Below are positions 8,932 to 15,886 of a stretch of DNA of 41,046 nt, piece after piece; the first letter of the stretch is position 1, and the number at the start of each line of letters is the position of its first letter. The DNA is from Sterolibacteriaceae bacterium (GTDB lineage: Bacteria; Pseudomonadota; Gammaproteobacteria; Burkholderiales; Rhodocyclaceae), in assembly GCA_025360425.1 (NCBI GenBank), contig JANYCD010000063.1:1-41046 (forward strand). The letters are read 5' to 3'. The translations under genes were made by a program, and so were the position numbers. Under the pieces are notes generated by a model, which was not told the origin of the DNA, did not search any database, and was given only the letters and a program-made list of their open reading frames with translations.

Positions 8932-9717
8932 ATGTCCAACATACTTGAAGATTATTTTTCCCTGAAGGGCAAGACCGCACTGGTCACCGGTGGCGCCAAG
9001 GGTTTGGGAGCGATGATTTCCGCCGCGCTGTCGCGCGCCGGATGCAAGGTGATCATCGTGTCGAGCTCGGAGATGCCTGCGGGAGCCGCCGTTCATGGCG
9101 TGCCGGGAGATTCCTTCACCTTTCTCAAGTATGATTTGTCGCAGATGTCGGGCGTAAATGCAGCCGTGGCCGAGGTGAAGCGACTGACACCGAAGCTTGA
9201 TATTCTGATCAACAACGCCGGTGCGTTCAGCGCCAGCGACATTCCCTCGGTCGACAGCGATCAGTGGGACAAGCAGATGGCGCTGAATGTTCGCGCACCG
9301 TTTTTCCTCGTCAAAGAACTGCTGCCGTTATTGAACGCCGCATCACGCAAGGGCGACCCTGCGCGGGTCGTCAACATCGGTTCGATTGCCGCGCTGTGGC
9401 CCAAGAGTACCGGCGCTTATGCCTACGGCGCCAGCAAGGCCGCCCTGCATCAACTGACACGCACCCTGGCTTCCGATTTGACCGCTACCGGCATCAACGT
9501 CAGTGCGATTGCACCGGGATTTTTCCCGACCGACATGACCGGCGGCCTGTTCGCCGCCAATCCCGGATCGAAAGAAGCCACCATCGGCATGATTCCCGCC
9601 GGGCGTCTCGGCGAACCGCAGGATGTCGGCGGCCTGGCGATCTTCCTGTGTTCGCGCGCCGGCGCCTATGTCTCCGGTGCCGTGATCCCGCTTGAAGGTG
9701 GATTGTGGTCGGCCTGA
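8932..9717 (+). CDS. Short-chain dehydrogenase/reductase (RhlG-like)
   Basis: A 261-residue classical SDR with TGGAKGLG (19-26), NNAG at 94-97, Ser151, and Tyr165-x3-Lys169 in YGASK. The second strand ends in IIVSSSE rather than an Asp, which points to NADPH rather than NADH. The N-terminus (ILEDYFSLKGKTALVTGG) and LNVRAPFFLVKELLPLL resemble RhlG and related 3-oxoacyl reductases. The ATG at 8932 follows AAGGAG. It closes the P450 operon, 57 bases after the oxidoreductase. Likely a reduction or oxidation step at a ring or side-chain carbonyl; substrate not determined. Confidence 0.85.
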   Translation: MSNILEDYFSLKGKTALVTGGAKGLGAMISAALSRAGCKVIIVSSSEMPAGAAVHGVPGDSFTFLKYDLSQMSGVNAAVAEVKRLTPKLDILINNAGAFSASDIPSVDSDQWDKQMALNVRAPFFLVKELLPLLNAASRKGDPARVVNIGSIAALWPKSTGAYAYGASKAALHQLTRTLASDLTATGINVSAIAPGFFPTDMTGGLFAANPGSKEATIGMIPAGRLGEPQDVGGLAIFLCSRAGAYVSGAVIPLEGGLWSA

Positions 9718-9988
9718 TGCGCAGACTTCAGGTTGGCGCGATGTGAAGTGTCCCCGCCCAAGCTTATTCTCGATGTGGACATCAAGTCGGCGTTTCGCAG
9801 GGTTCTCAAACACCATCAACACATCCGTTTCTCCCTCTCGTGCAACCATCTCGAGAGCACCGGTATCTTTGTTGGGGAGTAAGAGTTTAACTTTGCCCCA
9901 TGGATGTTTGGAGCGAGACCACACGCAGTTCGTATAGGTGCGTCCGAGCTCGCAGCCGGCGCTTAGCCCCAGAGGGCTTGGGACAAGT
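9718..9988 (-). pseudogene. Relic of a PD-(D/E)XK-like protein gene
   Basis: Between the stops of the SDR and the acyl-CoA synthetase, about 90 codons stay open on the minus strand and read like a real protein rather than noise. There is a basic stretch SRSKHPWGKVKLLLPNKDTG, then a strand-rich part ending VHIENKLGRGHFTSRQPE. The I-E-x-K with following Q-P-E pattern resembles the core of PD-(D/E)XK nuclease-fold proteins. There is no plausible start or ribosome site, and the frame runs straight into neighbouring genes on both sides, so it is an internal fragment. The assignment is tentative and rests on motif memory only. Confidence 0.4.
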
Positions 9989-11641
9989 CTAACCCCTACT
10001 GGCGCTTGCTGGCCGTTCCCAGACCACGGGCTTGATCACGCCGCTGCCGACCCACTCCAGTAATTTGAATTTCTGGATTTTCCCCGACGGCGTGAGCGGA
10101 TACGCATCGACGAAATACCACAACGTCGGCGCCTTATGTGCCGCCAGCTTGCCGCGGCAATAGGCAAACAGGTCGCTGGTCGCTGGCGGCTTCTGCGGCG
10201 TGTTGGGAAGGATAATTGCGGCGATGACCTCGCCCCATTTCTCATCCGGCACGCCAATGACGGCGGCCTGATTGACTTCCGGATGATCGAACAGCACATC
10301 CTCGATTTCGCGCGGATAGATGTTGATCCCGCCGCGGATGATCATGTCCTTGAGTCGCCCGTCGATGCGCACGTAGCCACGTTCGTCCATGATGCCCAGA
10401 TCGCCGGTGTGCAGCCAGCCGTCGTCGCCGATGGTGTCCCGTGTAGCCTCGTCCATGCCGAAGTAGCCCAGCATCAGTTGGTAGCCGCGCGCATAGATTT
10501 CACCCGAGACACCGATCGGTCGCACCGCGCCGGTTTCCGGACAGGCGATTTTCAATTCAACCTGCGGCAACGGCTGTCCCAGGGTTTGGGATTGATCTTC
10601 GATGGAGTCGTCGACGCGTGTCTGGCAGACGACGCCGTTGAGTTCGGTTTGGCCAAACAGAATAGTGAACTGGCATCCGAGTGCTTCCTTGGTCCGGTGC
10701 ACCAGTGCCGCCGGGACTGCCGATGCGCCGGAAAGAATCGTCTTGATGCTGGACAGATCGTGGTTGGGAAATGCCGGATGCTCCAGCAGGTTCAGGATCA
10801 TCGTCGGCACGATCAGCGTCGCGTTGCCGCGTTCGCTTTCGATGATTTCCAGCATCTGGGCAGGGTCGAAGCCGGGCATGATCACGTAGGTGCCACGGCT
10901 GGTGATGGTGCCGAGCTCGGTCACTACCGAACCGCCGATATGGAACATCGGCATGGCATTCACCCACACGTCGCCATCCTCAAACCCGGCGCGGCGTGCC
11001 ACCTGGCGCGAGGTGTTGATGACACCGCGATGATGCAGGCAGGCGCCTTTCGGAATGCCGGTGGTGCCCGAGGTGTATTGAATCAAGACCATTTGTTCCG
11101 GCGCGACGGAGGGCAGGGGAGTCGCCGCGTCACCGGATTTTATGAAAGTATCCCAGTCCGACAGCGAAACCACTTCGCGCAGCAGCGGCAGACGTGGCCG
11201 CACCTCGGCGATGAGCTTGCGCAGGTCGTTGTCGCGATAAACATCCGCGTGGAAGATTGCCACGGTCTGTGAACTGCGCAGCACCACCTCGACTTCGGCT
11301 GCCTTGTAGGCCGGGTTGACCGGGACCAGCACCATCCCGGCAAGACTCACCCCGTGTTGCAGCAGCACCCACTCCGGGCAGTTCGCGGCGAAGACGGCAA
11401 TGCATTCGCCCGGTTCGAAACGGCTGAGCAAAGCGCGTGCAACCTGCTCGGCGGTGGCAAGCATCTGCGCGTAGGTCCAGCGCCGTCTTGCGGCCCTGTC
11501 GGGAATGCCTTCCACCAGCGCCATCCGATCCGGCACCTCTCTGGCCACCTGACGCAAAAGATCGCCCAGGCTGAGATTGAGCAGATCTTCCGACGTGTCG
11601 GCAGGCCAGTATGATTCAGTGAGACTGATGCTGCGATCCAA
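9989..11641 (-). CDS. Acyl-CoA synthetase (AMP-forming ligase)
   Basis: A 550-residue adenylate-forming enzyme. It has the phosphate loop [11 protein letters not shown], the A5-type motif [14 protein letters not shown] with the ribose-binding Asp, the hinge [14 protein letters not shown], and the catalytic Lys in PSGKIQK near the C-terminus. It activates a carboxylic acid to its CoA thioester with ATP. Start is TTG at 11641, preceded by AGGAG at eight bases. It lies 41 bases downstream of the alcohol dehydrogenase on the same strand, so the pair fits alcohol to acid to acyl-CoA, although no aldehyde dehydrogenase is present in the window. A cyclic or medium-chain substrate is inferred from the BadH/BadI-like neighbours. 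Confidence 0.9.
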   Translation of the reverse strand: MDRSISLTESYWPADTSEDLLNLSLGDLLRQVAREVPDRMALVEGIPDRAARRRWTYAQMLATAEQVARALLSRFEPGECIAVFAANCPEWVLLQHGVSLAGMVLVPVNPAYKAAEVEVVLRSSQTVAIFHADVYRDNDLRKLIAEVRPRLPLLREVVSLSDWDTFIKSGDAATPLPSVAPEQMVLIQYTSGTTGIPKGACLHHRGVINTSRQVARRAGFEDGDVWVNAMPMFHIGGSVVTELGTITSRGTYVIMPGFDPAQMLEIIESERGNATLIVPTMILNLLEHPAFPNHDLSSIKTILSGASAVPAALVHRTKEALGCQFTILFGQTELNGVVCQTRVDDSIEDQSQTLGQPLPQVELKIACPETGAVRPIGVSGEIYARGYQLMLGYFGMDEATRDTIGDDGWLHTGDLGIMDERGYVRIDGRLKDMIIRGGINIYPREIEDVLFDHPEVNQAAVIGVPDEKWGEVIAAIILPNTPQKPPATSDLFAYCRGKLAAHKAPTLWYFVDAYPLTPSGKIQKFKLLEWVGSGVIKPVVWERPASASRG

Positions 11642-11682
11642 TCCGGTTTCTCCTGTTCAACACTGCGTGTGGTTTCGACTAT

Positions 11683-12807
11683 TTAAAATATCAGCACCGG
11701 CTTGATGACTTCACCCGTTTCCGAAGCGCGCGCCGCTTCGTTGATTTTTTCGAACGGGAATTTTTTGATCAGGCGATCGAACGGAAATTTTCCGGCCTTG
11801 TACAGTGCCGCCAGACGCGGGATGAATTCCTGCGGGTCGCTGTCGCCCTCGACGATGTATTTCACGCCAACGCCGCGCATCAACATGCTCAGCAAGTTGG
11901 CGGGAAGCGTGGCTTCCGGAGGCGGCACACCGAGCAGCCCCAACATACCATTGTGCAGCAGCACTTCCACTGCGACGCCAATGACGGCAGGTATCCCCGT
12001 GGTGTCGACCGCATAGGTGACGCCGCCACCGCTCAACTCCTTGATCCTGGCCAGCACATCCGGCGTTTCCGTCGGATTGACGACGTGGGCGGCGCCCAAC
12101 TCCAAGGCGAGCACTCCGCGTGCACGATTGGGTTCGACCACGATGACCGGACCTGCGCCCACCGCGAGTGCGCCGAGCATCGCGCTTAGGCCGACGCCGC
12201 CGCCGCCAAATACGGCAAGGGAATCTCCCGGCTTCATCTTCAGCGAGTTGATGGTCGCACCGGCGCCGGTTTGCACGCCGCAGCCCAGCGGACCCATGAT
12301 TTCCAAAGGCAGGTCGTGGGCTATGGGCACCGTATTGGCTTCATGCGCCATGGCGTAAGTGGCAAACGAAGACTGGCCGAAAAATTCGCCATGCAGCATT
12401 TCCGGGCCCTTGCTCAAGGCACTGGAGCCGTCCGAGGCACGCGAACCGGCAACGTTGTAAGGATAAAAGTTGTAACAGTAGGCCGGTTCGGACTTGAGGC
12501 AGTTGGTGCAGGTATGACAGGAATTGAAAGACAGCACGACGTGGTCGCCGGGTTTGACGCGATTGACTTTTGCGCCGACGGCTTCAACGATGCCCGCGCC
12601 TTCATGTCCCAGCACCACCGGCATCGGCATCGGGAAAGCGCCGTCGCGAAACACGATGTCGGTGTGGCAGACACCGGTGCCGACCATGCGCACCAGCACT
12701 TCGTCATCGCGCGGACTGGCGACTTCGATATCTTCAATGAGAAATGGTCCACCTGATGTGCGGACCAGCGCTGCCCTGGCTTTTTGCGCCCGACCTGCTG
12801 TACGCAT
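11683..12807 (-). CDS. Zinc-dependent alcohol dehydrogenase, aryl/terpenol type
   Basis: A 374-residue medium-chain dehydrogenase. Catalytic zinc ligands: Cys47, His68 (GHEGAG) and Cys176 (PLGCGVQTG). Structural zinc ligands: Cys97, Cys100, Cys103 and Cys111. The Rossmann motif is FGGGGVGLSA, followed by VVEPN, whose acidic residue suggests NAD. The segment GQSSFATYAMAHEANTV and the tail GEVIKPVLIF match the benzyl alcohol (XylB) and geraniol (GeoA) dehydrogenase group as I recall it. The ATG at 12807 has GGGAGAA upstream. It is the first gene of a minus-strand pair with the acyl-CoA synthetase, and its promoter region is shared with the ring-cleavage operon. It would oxidise an aromatic, allylic or alicyclic primary alcohol to the aldehyde. 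Confidence 0.9.
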   Translation of the reverse strand: MRTAGRAQKARAALVRTSGGPFLIEDIEVASPRDDEVLVRMVGTGVCHTDIVFRDGAFPMPMPVVLGHEGAGIVEAVGAKVNRVKPGDHVVLSFNSCHTCTNCLKSEPAYCYNFYPYNVAGSRASDGSSALSKGPEMLHGEFFGQSSFATYAMAHEANTVPIAHDLPLEIMGPLGCGVQTGAGATINSLKMKPGDSLAVFGGGGVGLSAMLGALAVGAGPVIVVEPNRARGVLALELGAAHVVNPTETPDVLARIKELSGGGVTYAVDTTGIPAVIGVAVEVLLHNGMLGLLGVPPPEATLPANLLSMLMRGVGVKYIVEGDSDPQEFIPRLAALYKAGKFPFDRLIKKFPFEKINEAARASETGEVIKPVLIF

Positions 12808-13183
12808 GAGTTCTCCCCCATCCCGCGGATGCGGGGCAATTTATTGTTCATGTTGTTCATCAAATGCAACAATGGCGCAGCAATGCCCCGCTACTTCCGA
12901 GTATGCATTATATGCGGCTCCGAATGACTCTTTGCCGCCCGCGTTTCACCATAACATTCTGCAAACAAGCGTTCTGGACGTGAGCAATTGGTACGGTAAC
13001 ATACGGGATTGCCTTTGGGCAGCAGCGGCGAATTTATGCTGCCCAAATGCGTATGGACGTCCTCAGGAAAACATTGACAGCGCACGGGGTGATAACGGCA
13101 TGGACGTGCCGCACCAGAGCAAATGGTTTGTCGTGGATACTGTCCTCGGCAGGTGGCAATCAAAATAGCGAGGAGGGTACAAA
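12808..13183. other. Divergent regulatory region, no gene seen
   Basis: 376 bases between the alcohol dehydrogenase (minus) and the ring-cleavage operon (plus). No open frame here resembles a protein. It holds a tandem repeat TTGTTCAT at 12844-12851 and 12853-12860, a small palindrome GCAT-TAT-ATGC at 12905-12915, and a strong 11-base inverted repeat at 13014-13047. A TTGACA (13074-13079) lacks a good -10 partner. An AGGAGG ribosome site precedes the GTG at 13184. Confidence 0.6.
13014..13047. promoter_or_regulatory. Perfect 11-bp inverted repeat, operator or leader hairpin
   Basis: TTTGGGCAGCA (13014-13024) and TGCTGCCCAAA (13037-13047) are perfect reverse complements around a 12-base loop. 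No T-run follows on either strand, so it is not an intrinsic terminator. Sitting 137 bases ahead of the dienoyl-reductase-like gene in a divergent region, it could be a regulator binding site for both operons or a 5' leader hairpin. Confidence 0.55.
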
Positions 13184-14077
13184 GTGACACTGTTCGATAA
13201 AAACGCACTGGAAGGAAAGCGGATACTGATCACCGGGGGCGGCACCGGCCTCGGCAAGGCCGTTGCCTTGCACCTTGCGCAGCATGGCGCCAGCGTGCAT
13301 CTGTGGGGGCGCCGCGATGCGGTTCTGAAAGAAGCCGCCGACGAGATAAACCTGGCTTGCGGAGCGCAGCGCGCCAATTTTCAGGCGGTGGACATTCGTC
13401 AGGCTGAGAGTGTCGACGCAGCAGTCGAGGCGATCTGGACGCAGTATGGGCCGCTCACCGGCCTCATCAACAACGCGGCGGCGAACTTCATCGCGCCGAC
13501 CAAGGATATCAGCGCGCGCGGCTATGAGGCGATCCGCTCGACTGTGATGGATGGCGCTTTCTTTACCTCCACGGCGTGCGGCAGGCGCTGGATCGCGCAG
13601 GGGCTCAAAGGCTCGATTGTGTCTACGCTGGTCACCTGGATTTTCACCGGTTCACCTTATGTCACGGCTTCAGCCATGGCGAAAGCCGCCGTGCATGCGA
13701 TGACCATGTCGCTGGCGGTGGAGTGGGCGCAGTATGGCATCCGCATTAACGCCGTGGCGCCCGGGCCATTCCCGACCGAGTATGCGTGGCAGATGCTGAA
13801 CCCGACCAGCGACAGTTCGGTCGGTGCCACCCAGGCAGATCAAGTACCGATGGGCCGCTACGGCAAGATGGAAGAACTGGGTAACCTGATGCTTTTCCTG
13901 ATGTCCGACGGCTGCGACTATCTGACCGGGGATGCGATCGTCATTGACGGCGGCCATCACCTTGCCGCGCCGTCGACGTTTGCCGGTCTCAGCAAGATGA
14001 CCGACGCAGACTGGGCCAAGGCCAAGGAATCTGCCAAAGCCGCTACCGCCACCTCCAAGGCGCAGCGCAGCGTCTGA
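13184..14077 (+). CDS. SDR of the 2,4-dienoyl-CoA reductase type
   Basis: A 297-residue SDR with TGGGTGLG (17-24), Arg43-Arg44 after the second strand (NADPH preference), and INNAAANF (95-102). The usual catalytic Tyr is replaced: the motif is Ser163-x3-Lys167 in SAMAKAAVHAM, followed by LAVEWAQYGIRINAVAPGP. This Ser/Lys arrangement and the tail are the hallmark of the 2,4-dienoyl-CoA reductase branch (DECR-like), which reduces conjugated dienoyl-CoA. A C-terminal extension rich in Ala/Lys follows residue 265. Start is GTG at 13184 after AGGAGGG. It heads the operon with the BadH- and BadI-like genes, which fits processing of unsaturated ring or side-chain CoA esters. Confidence 0.8.
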   Translation: MTLFDKNALEGKRILITGGGTGLGKAVALHLAQHGASVHLWGRRDAVLKEAADEINLACGAQRANFQAVDIRQAESVDAAVEAIWTQYGPLTGLINNAAANFIAPTKDISARGYEAIRSTVMDGAFFTSTACGRRWIAQGLKGSIVSTLVTWIFTGSPYVTASAMAKAAVHAMTMSLAVEWAQYGIRINAVAPGPFPTEYAWQMLNPTSDSSVGATQADQVPMGRYGKMEELGNLMLFLMSDGCDYLTGDAIVIDGGHHLAAPSTFAGLSKMTDADWAKAKESAKAATATSKAQRSV

Positions 14078-14131
14078 TCGCAGCCAAAATCGAATTCAAA
14101 TTTTTCACACTATCTGTTTAGGAGAATCACC

Positions 14132-14899
14132 GTGCGTGGATTGAAAGACAAAGTAGCTCTCGTGACCGGCGCCGCCAGCGGCATCGGCCTGGCCATCGCC
14201 AAGCGCCTCGCTGAGGAAGGCATGGCGGTCGGCGTGCTGGACATCAATGCCGAAGCGGCTGCCAAGGCCGCTGCCGAAATTCGCGCGGCAGGTGGCAAGG
14301 CTGACGCCGAAGCTTGCGACATCACCAACCCCGAAGCTGCCAAGACTGCGGTTGCCGCCATCGAATCCCGCCTCGGACCAACCTGGGCGCTGGTCAACAA
14401 TGCCGGCTGGGACACGCCGACCACCTTCCTCAAGACCACGCCGGACTTCTGGCAGAAGATTATCAACATCAATTACTTTGGCCCGCTCAACATTACCCAT
14501 GTGGTCGCCAATGGCATGTCCCAGCGTGGCGGCGGCCGCATCATTTTCATCGGCTCCGACGCGGGCCGGGTCGGCTCTACCGGCGAAGTCGTCTATTCGG
14601 GCTGCAAGGGCGCCACCATCGCCTTTGCCAAGGCCTTGGCGCGTGAAGTTGCCCGCTACCAGATAACTGCGAACACCATCTGCCCGGGACCCACCAACAC
14701 GCCGGCGATGGATGCCTTCGTTGGTGCCGACGAAAAGGGCCAGAAGGTACGCGATGCCATGGTACGCGGCATGCCCCTCGGTCGTATCGGCGAGCCGACC
14801 GACTACCCGGGTCTGGTGGCATTCTTTGCCAGCGAGGATGCTGCCTTCATCACCGGCCAGACCATCAGTGTCTCGGGCGGCCTGACGATGCACGGTTAA
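14132..14899 (+). CDS. badH: BadH-like SDR (2-hydroxycyclohexanecarboxyl-CoA dehydrogenase type)
   Basis: A 255-residue classical SDR with TGAASGIG (12-19), Asp37 (NAD preference), NNAGWD (89-94), Ser142, and Tyr155-x3-Lys159 in YSGCKG. The whole layout, in particular NNAGWD, GSDAGRVGS, CPGPTNT and the ending GQTISVSGGLTMHG, resembles what I recall of BadH of Rhodopseudomonas palustris. BadH oxidises the 2-hydroxy ring acyl-CoA to the 2-oxo compound. Start is GTG at 14132 with AGGAG upstream. The next gene is a BadI-like hydrolase 31 bases on, exactly the enzyme that uses the BadH product, which supports the assignment. Related SDRs acting on other 3-hydroxyacyl-CoAs cannot be excluded. Confidence 0.7.
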   Translation: MRGLKDKVALVTGAASGIGLAIAKRLAEEGMAVGVLDINAEAAAKAAAEIRAAGGKADAEACDITNPEAAKTAVAAIESRLGPTWALVNNAGWDTPTTFLKTTPDFWQKIININYFGPLNITHVVANGMSQRGGGRIIFIGSDAGRVGSTGEVVYSGCKGATIAFAKALAREVARYQITANTICPGPTNTPAMDAFVGADEKGQKVRDAMVRGMPLGRIGEPTDYPGLVAFFASEDAAFITGQTISVSGGLTMHG

Positions 14900-14930
14900 T
14901 TGAATATCAACCCATAGAAACGAGGCAATG

Positions 14931-15725
14931 ATGTCCGAAATTTATAAAGATATTACTTACGAAGTCGGTGAGAACGCGGTTCGTATCACCATCAACCGTC
15001 CCGAAGTGTTCAATGCTTTCCGCAGCCAGACCGTTGAAGAACTGATCCTGGCCTTCCGTCGCGCCGACGAAGAGCGCTCGGTCAATACCGTGATCTTTAC
15101 CGGTGCCGGCGACAAGGCGTTCTGTACTGGCGGCGACCAGAAGGTGCACCTGTCCGAAGACGGCCTCTACGGTCCGCGCGGCATGGTTGGCCTGCCCATC
15201 GAAGAACTGCAAAGCGCGATTCGCGATTGCCGCAAGGTGGTCATCGCCCGCGTGCAGGGTTTTGCCATTGGGGGCGGCAACGTGTTCGCCACCATCTGCG
15301 ATCTGACCATCGCTTCCGAGAAAGCCCAGTTGGGTCAGGTCGGTCCCAAGGTCGGCTCGGTCGACCCCGGCTTCGGCACGGCTTATCTGGCCCGCATCAT
15401 CGGCGAGAAGCGCGCACGCGAGGTGTGGTTCCTGTGCCGTCGTATTCCGGCACAGCAGGCTTACGAATGGGGCCTCGTCAACAAGGTCGTGCCGCATGAT
15501 CAGCTCGATGCCGAGTGCGAAACCTGGGCCGCCGAAATCAACGCCATGAGCCCGACGGCGCTGGCCATCGCCAAGCGTTCGTTCAATGCCGACAGCGAAA
15601 ATATTCGCGGCATCAGCTTCATGGGCGTGGCCGCGGTGAAGGGCTACTACCAGAGCGAAGAGTCGAAGGAAGGCGTGCGCGCGTTCAACGAAAAGCGCAA
15701 ACCGGACTTCAAGAAGTACCTCTGA
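14931..15725 (+). CDS. badI: BadI-like 2-ketocyclohexanecarboxyl-CoA hydrolase (crotonase fold)
   Basis: A 264-residue crotonase-superfamily protein close to the BadI/MenB branch. The oxyanion-hole elements are AFCTGGDQ and QGFAIGGGNVFATICDL. GQVGPKVGSVDPGFGTAYLA and the ending EGVRAFNEKRKPDFKKYL are typical of this branch. BadI cleaves the 2-oxo alicyclic ring of the acyl-CoA with water, giving a dicarboxyl-CoA such as pimeloyl-CoA; MenB does the reverse type of ring closure. The BadH-like partner upstream and lack of menaquinone genes favour BadI. Two Met codons are adjacent (14928, 14931); the second is better spaced from GAGG. An intrinsic terminator follows. Confidence 0.8.
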   Translation: MSEIYKDITYEVGENAVRITINRPEVFNAFRSQTVEELILAFRRADEERSVNTVIFTGAGDKAFCTGGDQKVHLSEDGLYGPRGMVGLPIEELQSAIRDCRKVVIARVQGFAIGGGNVFATICDLTIASEKAQLGQVGPKVGSVDPGFGTAYLARIIGEKRAREVWFLCRRIPAQQAYEWGLVNKVVPHDQLDAECETWAAEINAMSPTALAIAKRSFNADSENIRGISFMGVAAVKGYYQSEESKEGVRAFNEKRKPDFKKYL

Positions 15726-15760
15726 TCGCGCTGCGCCGAACCGGCGCGGAGCCTGGAACC

Positions 15761-15794
15761 AATGCCATCCGCGCGAGAGGAGGGCATTTTTTTT
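15761..15794 (+). terminator. Intrinsic terminator after the ring-cleavage operon
   Basis: AATGCC (15761-15766) pairs perfectly with GGCATT (15783-15788), and a run of eight T (15787-15794) overlaps the stem end. The loop is 16 bases. A competing stem, GCGCGGA (15744-15750) with TCCGCGC (15768-15774), could form instead. It separates the badI-like gene from the PQQ dehydrogenase gene. Confidence 0.6.
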
Positions 15795-15838
15795 GCTGCG
15801 GCCGTGTGGTAGGCTTTGGTGAAGCTCGCATGCATGCA

Positions 15839-15856
15839 GATTCCGCCGATGGAATC
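15839..15856. repeat. Inverted repeat upstream of the PQQ dehydrogenase
   Basis: GATTCC (15839-15844) and GGAATC (15851-15856) are perfect reverse complements around six bases, 19 bases upstream of the ribosome site (15875-15881). It could be an operator or a leader hairpin. A GCATGCATGC stretch lies just before it. Confidence 0.35.
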
Positions 15857-15886
15857 GCAAAAAATAAAAAACCTCGGAGGAATACA

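Noticed and set aside
12844..12860. Tandem TTGTTCAT repeat as a short CRISPR-like or VNTR array
   Set aside because: Only two 8-base copies; no further units and no spacers.
13074..13096. TTGACA with GATAAC as a sigma-70 promoter for the ring-cleavage operon
   Set aside because: Spacing is 11 bases, far too short for a sigma-70 promoter.
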